Below are positions 27,313 to 35,409 of a stretch of 64,000 nt of DNA, piece by piece. How positions within the stretch are numbered: the first letter of the stretch is position 1; each line of letters starts with the position of its first letter. This DNA is from Saprospiraceae bacterium (GTDB taxonomy: Bacteria > Bacteroidota > Bacteroidia > Chitinophagales > Saprospiraceae), in contig JADKBS010000025.1 in the NCBI GenBank assembly GCA_016714985.1, forward strand, positions 62,001 to 126,000, read 5' to 3'. A program made the position numbers and the translations under genes. The notes under the pieces are model-generated. The model searched no databases, was not told where the DNA came from, and saw only the letters and a list, made by a program, of their open reading frames with translations.

Positions 27313-29349
27313 TCACCTCACCTCAAACACCTTCCGCTCCTTCCCAACCCCTGTGATTTTCAACGATTTCCATCCCTTCGGCAGCTTGGTTTTTTGCTGC
27401 GCAATGCCCTGGTCGGTAATTTCAAGCCCACCAAATCCTGACAATACGGCCTGCAACATGCCACCAGCCCCCGTTGCAAAATAGGGGTTCGTGCCGCCAG
27501 CCGTCTCTGATAAGACACCGAAGGGTGGCACCTCGTTCGGCTTATAGCTTTTTGAAAAAAGATCGGCTGCCTTGTCCGGCTCACCAAGGCGTTGGTACAG
27601 CACCACCAGAATGGCGATGCCCATCGCTGGCCCATCGGGCGCATAGCGGGGTAGGTAGTAGTCGAGGTCACGGCGAATATCTGCCGGCTTGCTGACGAGG
27701 TTCAGCGGGTAGGCCAGCAAGTTGGCGTCTGCCTGTTTGATGACGACCCCGTCATAAGTGGCGTTCTCCTTCGTGGCGCCATCGGGGAATTTCAGGATGG
27801 GGATATTATCGGCCACATGCTCCCAATCGGGGTTGGGCGTTTCACCAAGCTCCCTTGCTGCTTGTGCTGCGTACCGCAACGAGGTAATCGCCATCCCATT
27901 CGTGAAGGCGTTATTGTCAATGTTCTCTTGCCATTCGTTGGCACCGATGACGTTGTTGATGTCGTAATGCCCAGGCCCGTTCCGCTCCACCCGGCTTGCC
28001 CAAAAGTCGCCGACCTCCTTCAAAATCGGATAGCCACGGGTGCGCAGCCAATCCTTGTCCTTGGTCACTTGGTAGTACTTCCAAGCGGCCCAACCCACGC
28101 AGCCGGTGATATGGTGCTGGAACGGCCCCGTCAGTGCCCAAACCGGGGTGTCCTCCGAGCCGTCGGCGCTGCTCTCCCAGGGGTACATGGCGCCCGCATA
28201 GCCATGCGAAAAAGCGTTTTTCTTGGCCATTTCCAGTCGCTCGTAGCGGTATTCGAGGAACGACTTGGCAATTTCGGGATGCAGCATCAGCATCGGCGGG
28301 TACATCCAAAGTTCGGTGTCCCAAAAGACGTGGCCATTGTAGCCCAACCCGCTCAAGCCCATCGGCGAGAGGCTGTAGGCAGTGCCCTCACGGGCAAAGG
28401 AGTAGAGGTGGTAGAGCGCAAACCGGATGTCACGGGTCACGTTCGCATCGCCTTCCACCACTATGTCGCTTTGCCAGAGTTTTTCCCATTCTGCAATATG
28501 GCGCTTTAGCAGCCGCTCCCGCCCTTCCAGCGCAGCGAAAATGGTCAGTCGCTCGGCCTCGTTGTGCGGGTCGTTGTACTGGCTGCTGGCCACGGCACTG
28601 GCCACCACCGAGAAGCGGTAAGTCTCGCCCGCCTTCATTTTCTTGTGGAACTTGGTCAGGTGCATGTTGTAGTCCCAATCCTCGTGGATGAGGTCAGGCT
28701 CCGAGCCATGCTTTTCCTCGAAAACAAAAGCATTGCTGGCAGCTACCGTAAGCTTGCCCGAAGGGCTTTTGCCCACACTGCTCATCAGTGGAATTAGTAC
28801 GTGCGGGCGGTCAATCTCGGCATACAGGTTGCGGACATCCGCCAAATGGTCGGGCGCCTCGATGACGCTCATTGGGGTGATGGTTACGTCCTTCTTGGCG
28901 GTGATTTCAACGATGGTCATGGCCGTGTAGGGCAAATGCCGCAGGCTCATCATGGTGTGCTTCACAGATACCTTGTCGCCCACGTCGAAACTGGTGAGCA
29001 GCGCCGCCCGCTTCATGTCGAGGTCTTGGGTGAAATTGGCGATGTCACGGCGACCAATCCTGCGCCCGTCCACGTCGAGGTTCATGTTCACGTGGTTGAA
29101 GGTCTTCAAAATATTGGAGACTCGGCCCCGCTGGTAGTAGTCATAGACGCCGTTCAGCACCACGTCCTTCACCCGCATAGGCTCTGGTGAGGAAACGATG
29201 CCCACCATGCCGTTGGCTACCGTCACCCCGAAGTAGTTGGCGGGGTTGATGTCCTTTGCGACAACGTGCCAAGCGTCCTGTGCGGTTAATGATGAATGAT
29301 AAATGATAAATGATAAATGGAGGAGCAGCAGTAGGCGAGTGTATTTCAT
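27313..29349 (-). CDS. Secreted glycoside hydrolase family 65 protein
   Basis: A 678-residue exported enzyme of the GH65 clan (phosphorylases and hydrolases of alpha-glucosides such as trehalose, maltose or kojibiose). The probable catalytic acid is Glu472 in NVIGANEWQENIDNNAF, where most family members have GPDEYH. NGHVFWDTELWMYP is the conserved substrate-site segment. The signal peptide (MKYTRLLLLL, then hydrophobic, cut near LTA-Q) uses the ATG at 29349; part of its hydrophobic core is encoded by tandem TTTATCA heptamers. An exported enzyme has no access to cytoplasmic phosphate pools, so hydrolysis is more likely than phosphorolysis. The exact substrate is unknown. Confidence 0.85.
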   Translation of the reverse strand: MKYTRLLLLLHLSFIIYHSSLTAQDAWHVVAKDINPANYFGVTVANGMVGIVSSPEPMRVKDVVLNGVYDYYQRGRVSNILKTFNHVNMNLDVDGRRIGRRDIANFTQDLDMKRAALLTSFDVGDKVSVKHTMMSLRHLPYTAMTIVEITAKKDVTITPMSVIEAPDHLADVRNLYAEIDRPHVLIPLMSSVGKSPSGKLTVAASNAFVFEEKHGSEPDLIHEDWDYNMHLTKFHKKMKAGETYRFSVVASAVASSQYNDPHNEAERLTIFAALEGRERLLKRHIAEWEKLWQSDIVVEGDANVTRDIRFALYHLYSFAREGTAYSLSPMGLSGLGYNGHVFWDTELWMYPPMLMLHPEIAKSFLEYRYERLEMAKKNAFSHGYAGAMYPWESSADGSEDTPVWALTGPFQHHITGCVGWAAWKYYQVTKDKDWLRTRGYPILKEVGDFWASRVERNGPGHYDINNVIGANEWQENIDNNAFTNGMAITSLRYAAQAARELGETPNPDWEHVADNIPILKFPDGATKENATYDGVVIKQADANLLAYPLNLVSKPADIRRDLDYYLPRYAPDGPAMGIAILVVLYQRLGEPDKAADLFSKSYKPNEVPPFGVLSETAGGTNPYFATGAGGMLQAVLSGFGGLEITDQGIAQQKTKLPKGWKSLKITGVGKERKVFEVR
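29288..29320. repeat. Tandem heptamers inside a signal peptide
   Basis: Repeated ATGATAA/ATGATGA units. On the minus strand they encode HLSFIIYHSS of the GH65 signal peptide. The same heptamers form the inverted repeat after murD at 63264. Confidence 0.75.
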
Positions 29350-29419
29350 GGCTGGTTGTTTTTTGAAAATGATGGGCAAGGATAGGCAATTGCCAGCAAT
29401 TGGCCAATTGAAAAAAATG

Positions 29420-30307
29420 TCAGTCGGGCTTCTGGGCAGTCACGATGCAGTAGGTGAAATGCCGCTTGGACAGGCCCATCGCCATGCCCAGCAGCGGGGC
29501 AAGCACGTTGTTTCGGCGCTCAGGGGTGAGCGGCGTTTGGTTCTTGTCCCATAGCCTTCGCCAAAAAAACTTTAGACTGGTCTTGGGGATATGGCAAAAA
29601 GAAGGTGCCACCTTCCAACTGATGTCCTCTACCTTGATGTTGACAAAGCCGGCATCCTTCAAGCCATGCACAAACAACTGGATATCAGCAAATTCCTTCA
29701 AGGCCCAGCATTCGAGGTTACGGCGGTAGATCCGGTCGAGCCAGTTGGGCAATGGGCGGGAGTGCTTGCGGAAGCCATCGGTCACGACCCATTTGGCGCC
29801 TGGTTTCAGCATCCTGAACACCTCTTGGCTCAGTGCGGCCTTGCCGTTGCCCTCCGCATAGCAGGCACTTTCGAGGGAAAAAGCGCCATCGAAGCCGCCA
29901 TCGCCCAAGGGCAGGTCTTGGTAGTCGGCTTGCAACAGGGCAATCTGACCGTCCAATCCAGCAGCTTGGTTGAGGTGGTGGGCGTAGCCGACCTGCCAAG
30001 GGGTGATGGTCACGCCAAGGAAGTTTGCATCGGGCAGTTGCCTTGCCATGTACCTCGAAGTAGCGGAAAGGCCGCAGCCCAGGTCGAGGAGGTAGGGGGC
30101 GGGGGTTGAAGAAACGGAGAGCCTTCGCAGTACCTCCCCGTTCATGCGTTCGAGCAGGGACTCGAGTTGGAACGGGTTCATCCCCAGTTCGCAAAAGCCG
30201 AAGTGCATATTGAAATTGCTGCTCCAATTGGCATAGTCAAGGCTGGCTTCTTCATAGTAGCGGATGATGTCTTGGTGGGTATGATTGGTCGTTGTTAAGC
30301 TTGTCAT
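29420..30307 (-). CDS. SAM-dependent class I methyltransferase
   Basis: A 295-residue enzyme. Motif I is YLLDLGCGLSATSRYMA (about 92-108), followed by GVTITPWQVGYA and LPLGDGGFDGAFSLESACYA, which resemble the sterol/tocopherol and phosphoethanolamine methyltransferase group. The N-terminal DIIRYYEEASLDYANWSSN and a hydrophobic C-terminus fit a lipid or quinone-like acceptor. The real substrate cannot be told. It is 70 bp downstream of no other minus-strand gene and appears monocistronic. Confidence 0.85.
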   Translation of the reverse strand: MTSLTTTNHTHQDIIRYYEEASLDYANWSSNFNMHFGFCELGMNPFQLESLLERMNGEVLRRLSVSSTPAPYLLDLGCGLSATSRYMARQLPDANFLGVTITPWQVGYAHHLNQAAGLDGQIALLQADYQDLPLGDGGFDGAFSLESACYAEGNGKAALSQEVFRMLKPGAKWVVTDGFRKHSRPLPNWLDRIYRRNLECWALKEFADIQLFVHGLKDAGFVNIKVEDISWKVAPSFCHIPKTSLKFFWRRLWDKNQTPLTPERRNNVLAPLLGMAMGLSKRHFTYCIVTAQKPD

Positions 30308-30427
30308 GGTTGGTGAATTTCTTATGCAACCATTGAGCGCAAAATTGGTTTTTTAACTTTCAATAAAAATTGAAAGTTGTTCTGTTTGTTGGCGAAATGA
30401 GGGGATGGGAGGTTAGGTTGCGGACAA

Positions 30428-30458
30428 GTCAGGCGGTGACTTGGGGTCGCCGCCTGAC
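30428..30458. repeat. Hairpin of the GGCGGTGAC type
   Basis: Arms GTCAGGCGGTGAC / GTCGCCGCCTGAC (one mismatch) with a 5-nt loop. The core GGCGGTGAC is shared with the perfect hairpin at 47171. The restriction-enzyme remnant begins exactly at its right edge. Confidence 0.7.
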
Positions 30459-30784
30459 TCAGCCCCGGCCATTTCCGAGTGGAAAAAATGCGTTTCCCCA
30501 AAAAAGGCGAGAAGGACAGCATTCTGTTCAACCACCAAATCACCATCTCGAACATCCCCGCCGAAGCCTACGAATACACCGTGAACGGCAAATCCGCCAT
30601 CGAATGGGTGATGGAGATGGAGCGGTATCAGGTGTCTGTGGACAAGGATAGTGGGATACGAAATGATGCGAATGATTGGGCAGGGGGGCGGTATGTTTTC
30701 GAGTTGGTGTTGCTGCGGGTGATTGGGTTGAGTGTGGAGACGGTGAAGATTGTTGGAACGTTGCCGGAACTCAAATTTGAATAG
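30458..30784 (+). pseudogene. 3' remnant of a type ISP restriction-modification / helicase gene
   Basis: Only the last ~108 codons survive. The frame opens after a TGA at 30455 and reads GHFRVEKMRFPKKGEKD, then AYEYTVNGKSAIEWVMEMER, DSGIRNDANDW, and ends VETVKIVGTLPELKFE. I recall this as the C-terminus of large DEAD-helicase/methylase type ISP enzymes; the helicase, nuclease and methylase parts are missing. The left boundary coincides with a hairpin. The fragment is unlikely to be functional. Internal starts (GTG 30479, ATG 30488) exist. Confidence 0.7.
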
Positions 30785-30864
30785 CATGTGTTAGTCTTTA
30801 AACTGTTGCTACCTTTGCAATTCATTCGTAACCAGCCGTATTTAGTGCGGTCAAATCGAATTAA

Positions 30865-32118
30865 ATGAGCAAGATTAGGATAAAGAATTTTGGGCCAATC
30901 AAGGAAGGCTACCTTTCCGAGAATGAAGATGGTTGGCTGGATATTAAGAAGGTGACGGTGTTCATTGGGAATCAAGGGAGCGGGAAGAGTACGGTGGCGA
31001 AGTTGATTTCGATGTTTACGTGGATCGAGATGTCATTGGTGAGAGGGGATTCCAAGGCTGAGCAGTGGGAAATACGACATTTGGAAACCCCATACTTGGC
31101 TTACCACCGGTTGGATAAATACTTTGATAAAGAGGATGAAAATCGGACGTTTGTGGATTATTGGGGCGATGCGTACAGGATTATACTAGAAAACAGTCGT
31201 TTAAAAATCACGGAAAACAACCCCAATGGCTACCTGCTTCCGAAGATTATGTATGTGCCTGCGGAAAGGAATTTCTTGGCACATGTTAAAGATTCGGGAG
31301 CAATTGATTTTACTTCCCAAGCTTTAAAGGACTTTGCATTGGAGTATAGAAATGCCTTGAATCACATGATTGACCCTTTGCAGCTTCCTATCAATAATGT
31401 TGAGGTTAAGTATAATAAGCTTGATGAGCGGTTATATTTGATAGGCAAAGACTACCGTCTTGATATTTCCAAAGCGTCAAGTGGTTTTCAATCATTGGTT
31501 CCAATGTATTTGGTATCTAGGCACTTAGCAAATTCCATAAAAGCGCAATCGGCCAAGCAAAGCTCTTTGACTGGTGATGAAATGGAACGATTTAAGCAGG
31601 GGGTTTCCAGTATTTGGGAGAATGAATCATTGACAGAAGAACAAAGACGGATTGCACTTTCCGCACTTGCATCCAAGTTTAACAAATCTGCCTTTATCAA
31701 CATCGTCGAAGAACCAGAACAAAACCTATTTCCAACCTCTCAATGGGAAATTCTGAAAAGCCTTTTGGAGTTCAATAATATGAACAAGGGGAACAAGCTG
31801 ATAATGACGACGCACAGCCCTTACCTAATTAATTATCTCACACTTGCTGTTAAGGCTAAGATGGTGAATGACAAAATCCAGCAATCAAGCAATAATAAGG
31901 ATGAATTGAAATCAAAGCTATCTGAAATCGTTCCTATCCAGTCAATCGTAAATTCCGACGATTTGGTTATTTATGAACTAAATGAAGCAGATGGGACGAT
32001 AATAAAGCTTGACGATTACAGAGGTTTGCCCTCTGATGAAAACTACCTAAATCAAAGACTTGCTGAGGGCAACGAACTTTTTGCGCAACTCTTAGAAATT
32101 GAAGACCTATGCTTATAG
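30865..32118 (+). CDS. AAA15/OLD-type ATPase of a two-gene system
   Basis: A 417-residue SMC/ABC-like ATPase without a long coiled coil. The Walker A is GNQGSGKST (35-43). The signature-like SSGFQSL is at 205-211. Walker B is INIVEEPEQ with Glu282-Glu283, and the switch His317 lies in MTTHSPY. All catalytic elements are intact. There is no TOPRIM or other nuclease domain in this chain; the next gene, which overlaps by 10 bp, supplies a nuclease-like partner. Such ATPases power many anti-phage pairs (Gabija, Septu, PARIS), but this partner matches none I can name. Base composition is more AT-rich than flanking genes. Defence is an inference. Confidence 0.82.
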   Translation: MSKIRIKNFGPIKEGYLSENEDGWLDIKKVTVFIGNQGSGKSTVAKLISMFTWIEMSLVRGDSKAEQWEIRHLETPYLAYHRLDKYFDKEDENRTFVDYWGDAYRIILENSRLKITENNPNGYLLPKIMYVPAERNFLAHVKDSGAIDFTSQALKDFALEYRNALNHMIDPLQLPINNVEVKYNKLDERLYLIGKDYRLDISKASSGFQSLVPMYLVSRHLANSIKAQSAKQSSLTGDEMERFKQGVSSIWENESLTEEQRRIALSALASKFNKSAFINIVEEPEQNLFPTSQWEILKSLLEFNNMNKGNKLIMTTHSPYLINYLTLAVKAKMVNDKIQQSSNNKDELKSKLSEIVPIQSIVNSDDLVIYELNEADGTIIKLDDYRGLPSDENYLNQRLAEGNELFAQLLEIEDLCL

Positions 32119-32627
32119 ATTTTTTCAAAAACACCTGTAAAACATCTTCAAAGGAAAAAGTCTTCGGACTTTGTGACAACCCACCACCAGCTACAGACCC
32201 AGCTTATATTGATGAGACTGACAATTCTAAGTGGATTGCTGAGGTAAGCAACAATAACTCATTAGAAGCAAACCTTTATGCTATCGACCATTGTGTTGAT
32301 ATTTTTAGGCCAAATGGTGAAATGGAAAGTAGGTGTGATGGGGTTTTGACACATACTGATACATTGATTTTTGTAGAGTTGAAGGATAGAGTCTCAAGTG
32401 GCTGGCTTGCAAAAGGCAGGGAACAATTGACCACAACAATTCAAAATTTCATTGCAAATCACGACATCAGCGCCTATAATAAAGTTGAAGCGTATGTTTG
32501 TAATAAACAGCGACCACTTGCAGTGACCAACATTAGTACAGTTGTCCAAATGTTTAAGGATGATACTTCCGTCATGTTAAATTCAAAAGGCCTTGAACTC
32601 AAGGCAGATAGAAACATTACCATTTAA
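32109..32627 (+). CDS. PD-(D/E)XK-like partner of the ATPase
   Basis: A 172-residue protein starting at an ATG inside the end of the ATPase gene, so the two are translationally coupled. A restriction-endonuclease-like active site can be drawn: Glu53 (SLEANLYAID), Asp77 (RCDGVL), Glu90-x-Lys92 (LIFVELKDR) and Gln106 (GREQLTTTIQNF). The spacing E-D-ExK-Q fits the fold. The rest has no recognisable domain. I infer a nuclease that the ATPase activates or loads. I do not recognise the family by name; an inactive or immunity role is possible. Confidence 0.65.
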   Translation: MLIDFFKNTCKTSSKEKVFGLCDNPPPATDPAYIDETDNSKWIAEVSNNNSLEANLYAIDHCVDIFRPNGEMESRCDGVLTHTDTLIFVELKDRVSSGWLAKGREQLTTTIQNFIANHDISAYNKVEAYVCNKQRPLAVTNISTVVQMFKDDTSVMLNSKGLELKADRNITI

Positions 32628-32637
32628 TTTAGCTTAT

Positions 32638-32955
32638 AAGGAAAAAGGCAAGCAGAGGAACATCATCCCCATCACTATTGACGACTTTATTTTCAACGAT
32701 TGGGACAGTCCCAAGAAAAGTGATATCTAACGATACCTCATCGGAGATTTCAAAGACTGGCAAGCTGCTGCCAAGTTCAAAAAGGCATTGGATGCGCTAG
32801 CAGTTGCGCTGAATGCGGACAAGGGGGAGGAGTGGTCGAGACTTTCCAAGTTTCAAAAACTTGGAAAGTCTAATCGCAAGGCAGGCGGCTGCTGCGCCAT
32901 CGGTGATTTCAAGGACTAACAGAATGATGCCAAGTCCTAAAAGGCATTTTACGCA
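32638..32955 (+). pseudogene. Decayed TIR-type effector C-terminus, two partial copies
   Basis: Directly after the nuclease-like gene a frame reads QRNIIPITIDDFIFNDWDS, a TAA at 32728, then RYLIGDFKDWQAAAKFKKAL. From memory this matches the end of TIR-domain proteins of Bacteroidota, though the TIR core itself is gone. About 170 bp later a second, more worn copy reads IGDFKD-stop-QNDAKS-stop-KAF (32899-32955). A perfect hairpin lies between the copies. No start or product is expected. The family assignment is moderate. Confidence 0.5.
32840..32870. repeat. Perfect 14-bp-arm hairpin
   Basis: GACTTTCCAAGTTT / AAACTTGGAAAGTC with a 3-nt loop, between the two TIR-like remnants. Confidence 0.75.
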
Positions 32956-32974
32956 CTACCAGGGTGCCTCCCAC

Positions 32975-33748
32975 TCAATCGTTTCCCACCATTCCCTTCC
33001 TCACCAAAACAATGCCCAGTCCCCAGATGCTATAAACGGCAAAGAAGGGGAGTATCCATTCGGCGAGGTCAAGCAAGAGCAGGACGGTGATGATGGCGAA
33101 CTGGAAGCCGAGCATCAGGGAGGAGGAGAGCGACAGGAACCATTTGGGGAACTCCCTTATTTTAATGGCTTTTTTGTCGAGGCGAAGCACCAGCAAGTCG
33201 AAGGGGCCATACATCAGCATAAAAAGGGCATGCAGTTGGTTTACAACCGACTGCTTTTCATAAGGAAATGCCGTTGGGGCTTGGGATTCGAGTATGCGGC
33301 TGGTCATGTCCCCGTTCATCCGGTTGCGTTGTATGACGTAGTAGTAATTGCAAATGGCGCATTGGAATTGGAGGCCCAAAAAGGCAAACAGGGCCACCTG
33401 CCAAGTACCTTGGGTAACGACGGCGAGCGTGCAACAGATACCCGCATTTATCACGAAATCAAAGATGGAATCCAAGTAGCGGCCAGTGTAAGAGGGGTGG
33501 TTCTTTTGCCGTGCCATTTCACCGTCCGCTGCATCCAGTATGTTTTTGAGCATCAGGAAACAGGCTGCCAACAGGAAATGGTGCGACAAGATGCACCCAA
33601 TGCCCACGATTCCCGCCATCAAAAAGGCAAACGTGAGGTGGATGGAGGTGACAGGTGTATTGATCAGCGCACGAACTAAGGTTTTGGCAAGTGGCCTTCC
33701 ATAGTCGGAGATGTCAATAAAGCGTTTGTCCGCAGGGAGTTTTGACAT
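32975..33748 (-). CDS. CDP-alcohol phosphatidyltransferase
   Basis: A 257-residue inner-membrane enzyme with about six helices. The full family signature D-x2-D-G-x2-A-R...G-x3-D-x3-D is present: Asp72, Asp75, Gly76, Ala79, Arg80, Gly89, Asp93 and Asp97 (LDAADGEMARQ and TGRYLDSIFD). It joins a CDP-linked lipid to an alcohol acceptor. The acceptor (serine, glycerol phosphate, inositol phosphate or other) cannot be read from the sequence. It is not obviously part of an operon. The ATG at 33748 precedes a polar N-terminus typical of the family. Confidence 0.88.
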   Translation of the reverse strand: MSKLPADKRFIDISDYGRPLAKTLVRALINTPVTSIHLTFAFLMAGIVGIGCILSHHFLLAACFLMLKNILDAADGEMARQKNHPSYTGRYLDSIFDFVINAGICCTLAVVTQGTWQVALFAFLGLQFQCAICNYYYVIQRNRMNGDMTSRILESQAPTAFPYEKQSVVNQLHALFMLMYGPFDLLVLRLDKKAIKIREFPKWFLSLSSSLMLGFQFAIITVLLLLDLAEWILPFFAVYSIWGLGIVLVRKGMVGND

Positions 33749-33833
33749 TGATTAGCTTGGTGGGAATATCCCAATTGACCAGTAGTGAAGTGTAGTTGTG
33801 TTTCCTTGCAAACAGCGAATTTTAACACGAACC

Positions 33834-33967
33834 GTAACAGCTTAGGAGGTGTGGGCAGAGAGAGAAAAGATGAAATTTTTTTTCTCTCCTCCCATATTTT
33901 GGTTTTTTTTTTTTTTGGGGAAATTGAAATTTTTTCCCAAATAAACACATCCTGCTAGGTAGTTACC
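33834..33967. repeat. MITE-like element, copy 2 (best preserved)
   Basis: 134 bp with terminal inverted repeats GTAACAGCTTAGGAGGTGTG (left) and CATCCTGCTAGGTAGTTACC (right). It holds two AT-rich hairpins, with GAAATTTTTTTTCTCTCC and GGGGAAATTGAAATTTTTTC as cores, and a run of 14 T. It lies upstream of the CDP-alcohol transferase gene. The remaining 260 bp to the pirin gene show nothing else. Confidence 0.7.
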
Positions 33968-34228
33968 ACTAACCCTTGAAATGGAAAAGAGTTGTCAATA
34001 GGTTGGGTTGGTAGTTGTCTGAATCAGGGATTTGGCGGAATAAGGGATTCTGCTGAATGCGATGCCTAGTATCCGTGTAATCCTCGCAGGCAACGTCCAA
34101 AGCCTTGAACCAAGCACCTTCCTACTTTCGATAGGGAACCCATAACCTTTTCACCGCTTGTGATGTTCTCGGATAATCTTTTCCCAAAACACCTGCAATC
34201 CCAACGACTCAACCATTTCAACAATCAA

Positions 34229-35113
34229 ATGATGTCCACAACAAAATCCGTCCAGCAAGTCCTCCCCCCCGTGCCGCCGCACATGGTCGGTGACGGTTTC
34301 CGGGTACATAATTTCTTCCCCAGTGGCTACGAAATGGGGCTTTACCGAATGAGCCCGTTCTTTTTGATGGACTACGGTTCTAAAGTCGAATTCCCGCCAT
34401 CCGACACACCAAGGGGCGTGGGCGTACACCCACACCGTGGATTCGAAACGGTGACGATTGCCTTTCATGGCCGGGTGGCCCACCACGACAGTACGGGCAA
34501 CAGCGGCGTCATTGCCGAAGGCGATGTGCAATGGATGACAGCGGGCAGTGGCATCCTACACAAGGAGTACCACGATATGGAATACAGTAAGAAAGGCGGC
34601 CCGTTCCAGATGGTGCAGCTCTGGGTCAATTTGCCTGCAAAGGACAAAATGTCACCACCTAAATACCAAGCCATCGAGCATGGACAAATGGGCAAATACG
34701 AATTGCCTGGACAGGGTGGGGTACTTGAAGTAATTGCAGGGGAATTCAATGGCATAAAAGGCCCTGCCAGCAGCTTCACGCCAATGCACGTCTATGTTGG
34801 GCGACTGAATGCGGGCGCAAAACTGCCCATTTCATTGCCCGAAAAATACAATACCGGATTGTTGGTGACGGAAGGCAGCCTGAGTATCAACGGCAGCGAC
34901 CATGTGGCCACCGACCATTTTGCCTTGTTCAAGAACGACGGAGCGAACTTTGAAGTGGAGACGAAGGAAGGGGCTGTCTTCTTGCTGCTCAGCGGCGAGC
35001 CAATCAATGAAACCATTGTGCCTTACGGGCCATTTTTGATGAACTCCAAGGAGGAAATCATGCAGGCATTCCAAGACTTCAACAGCGGAAAATTTGGGGT
35101 TTTGGAAGACTGA
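34229..35113 (+). CDS. Pirin family protein
   Basis: A bicupin iron protein of about 294 residues. The N-terminal cupin holds the metal ligands HPHRGFETVT, the linked AHHDSTGNSG loop and GILHKEYH. The pirin C-terminal half (AGEFNGIKGPASSFTPMHVY, ETIVPYGPFLMNSKEEIMQA) is complete. Some pirins act as quercetinases or regulators; the role here is unknown. I chose the ATG pair at 34229/34232 before STTKSVQQV; an upstream GTG at 34160 adds a non-conserved stretch. It is followed by an inverted repeat and a bidirectional terminator. Confidence 0.9.
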   Translation: MMSTTKSVQQVLPPVPPHMVGDGFRVHNFFPSGYEMGLYRMSPFFLMDYGSKVEFPPSDTPRGVGVHPHRGFETVTIAFHGRVAHHDSTGNSGVIAEGDVQWMTAGSGILHKEYHDMEYSKKGGPFQMVQLWVNLPAKDKMSPPKYQAIEHGQMGKYELPGQGGVLEVIAGEFNGIKGPASSFTPMHVYVGRLNAGAKLPISLPEKYNTGLLVTEGSLSINGSDHVATDHFALFKNDGANFEVETKEGAVFLLLSGEPINETIVPYGPFLMNSKEEIMQAFQDFNSGKFGVLED

Positions 35114-35147
35114 TGGATTTGGTTTTATTGGGTTTCGAGTTGATTTC

Positions 35148-35330
35148 AATGGTTCGTGCGGTTTCAGGTTTCAGGTTTCAGGGAAGTGCCTGCTAAAATC
35201 AATTTTGCTTAAGTGATTTGCGATAGCACCCATTCTGAAAATCATAATCAATTCCAATTGAGCACGAAACCTCCGTGAAATCCCGAAAAATCGGGACAGG
35301 CTCTGAAACCTGAAACCTTCACGAACCATT
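35148..35330. repeat. Long inverted repeat of GGTTTCA units
   Basis: Left arm AATGGTTCGTG followed by three GGTTTCA units; right arm two TGAAACC units then TTCACGAACCATT. About 30 bp pair across a 120-bp spacer. A small hairpin TCCCGAAAAATCGGGA lies inside. Confidence 0.65.
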
Positions 35331-35348
35331 CTTATTTGATTCCCAATG

Positions 35349-35388
35349 AAAAAAGCTGTTGGCGCAGATAGCGCCAACAGCTTTTTTA
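35349..35388. terminator. Bidirectional terminator
   Basis: A perfect 15-bp stem AAAAGCTGTTGGCGC / GCGCCAACAGCTTTT with T/A tracts on both sides, between the convergent pirin and subtilase genes. Confidence 0.85.
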
Positions 35389-35409
35389 TTACTGCGCCAA
35401 GTGATTTAC

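Noticed and set aside
29283..29320. CRISPR-like short repeats
   Set aside because: Units are 7 bp without spacers; no cas genes and no regularly spaced 25-40 bp repeats occur in the window.
33007..33679. Plus-strand frame across the CDP-alcohol transferase gene
   Set aside because: The minus strand carries the complete D-x2-D-G...D signature; the plus frame is a shadow that begins in remnant DNA.
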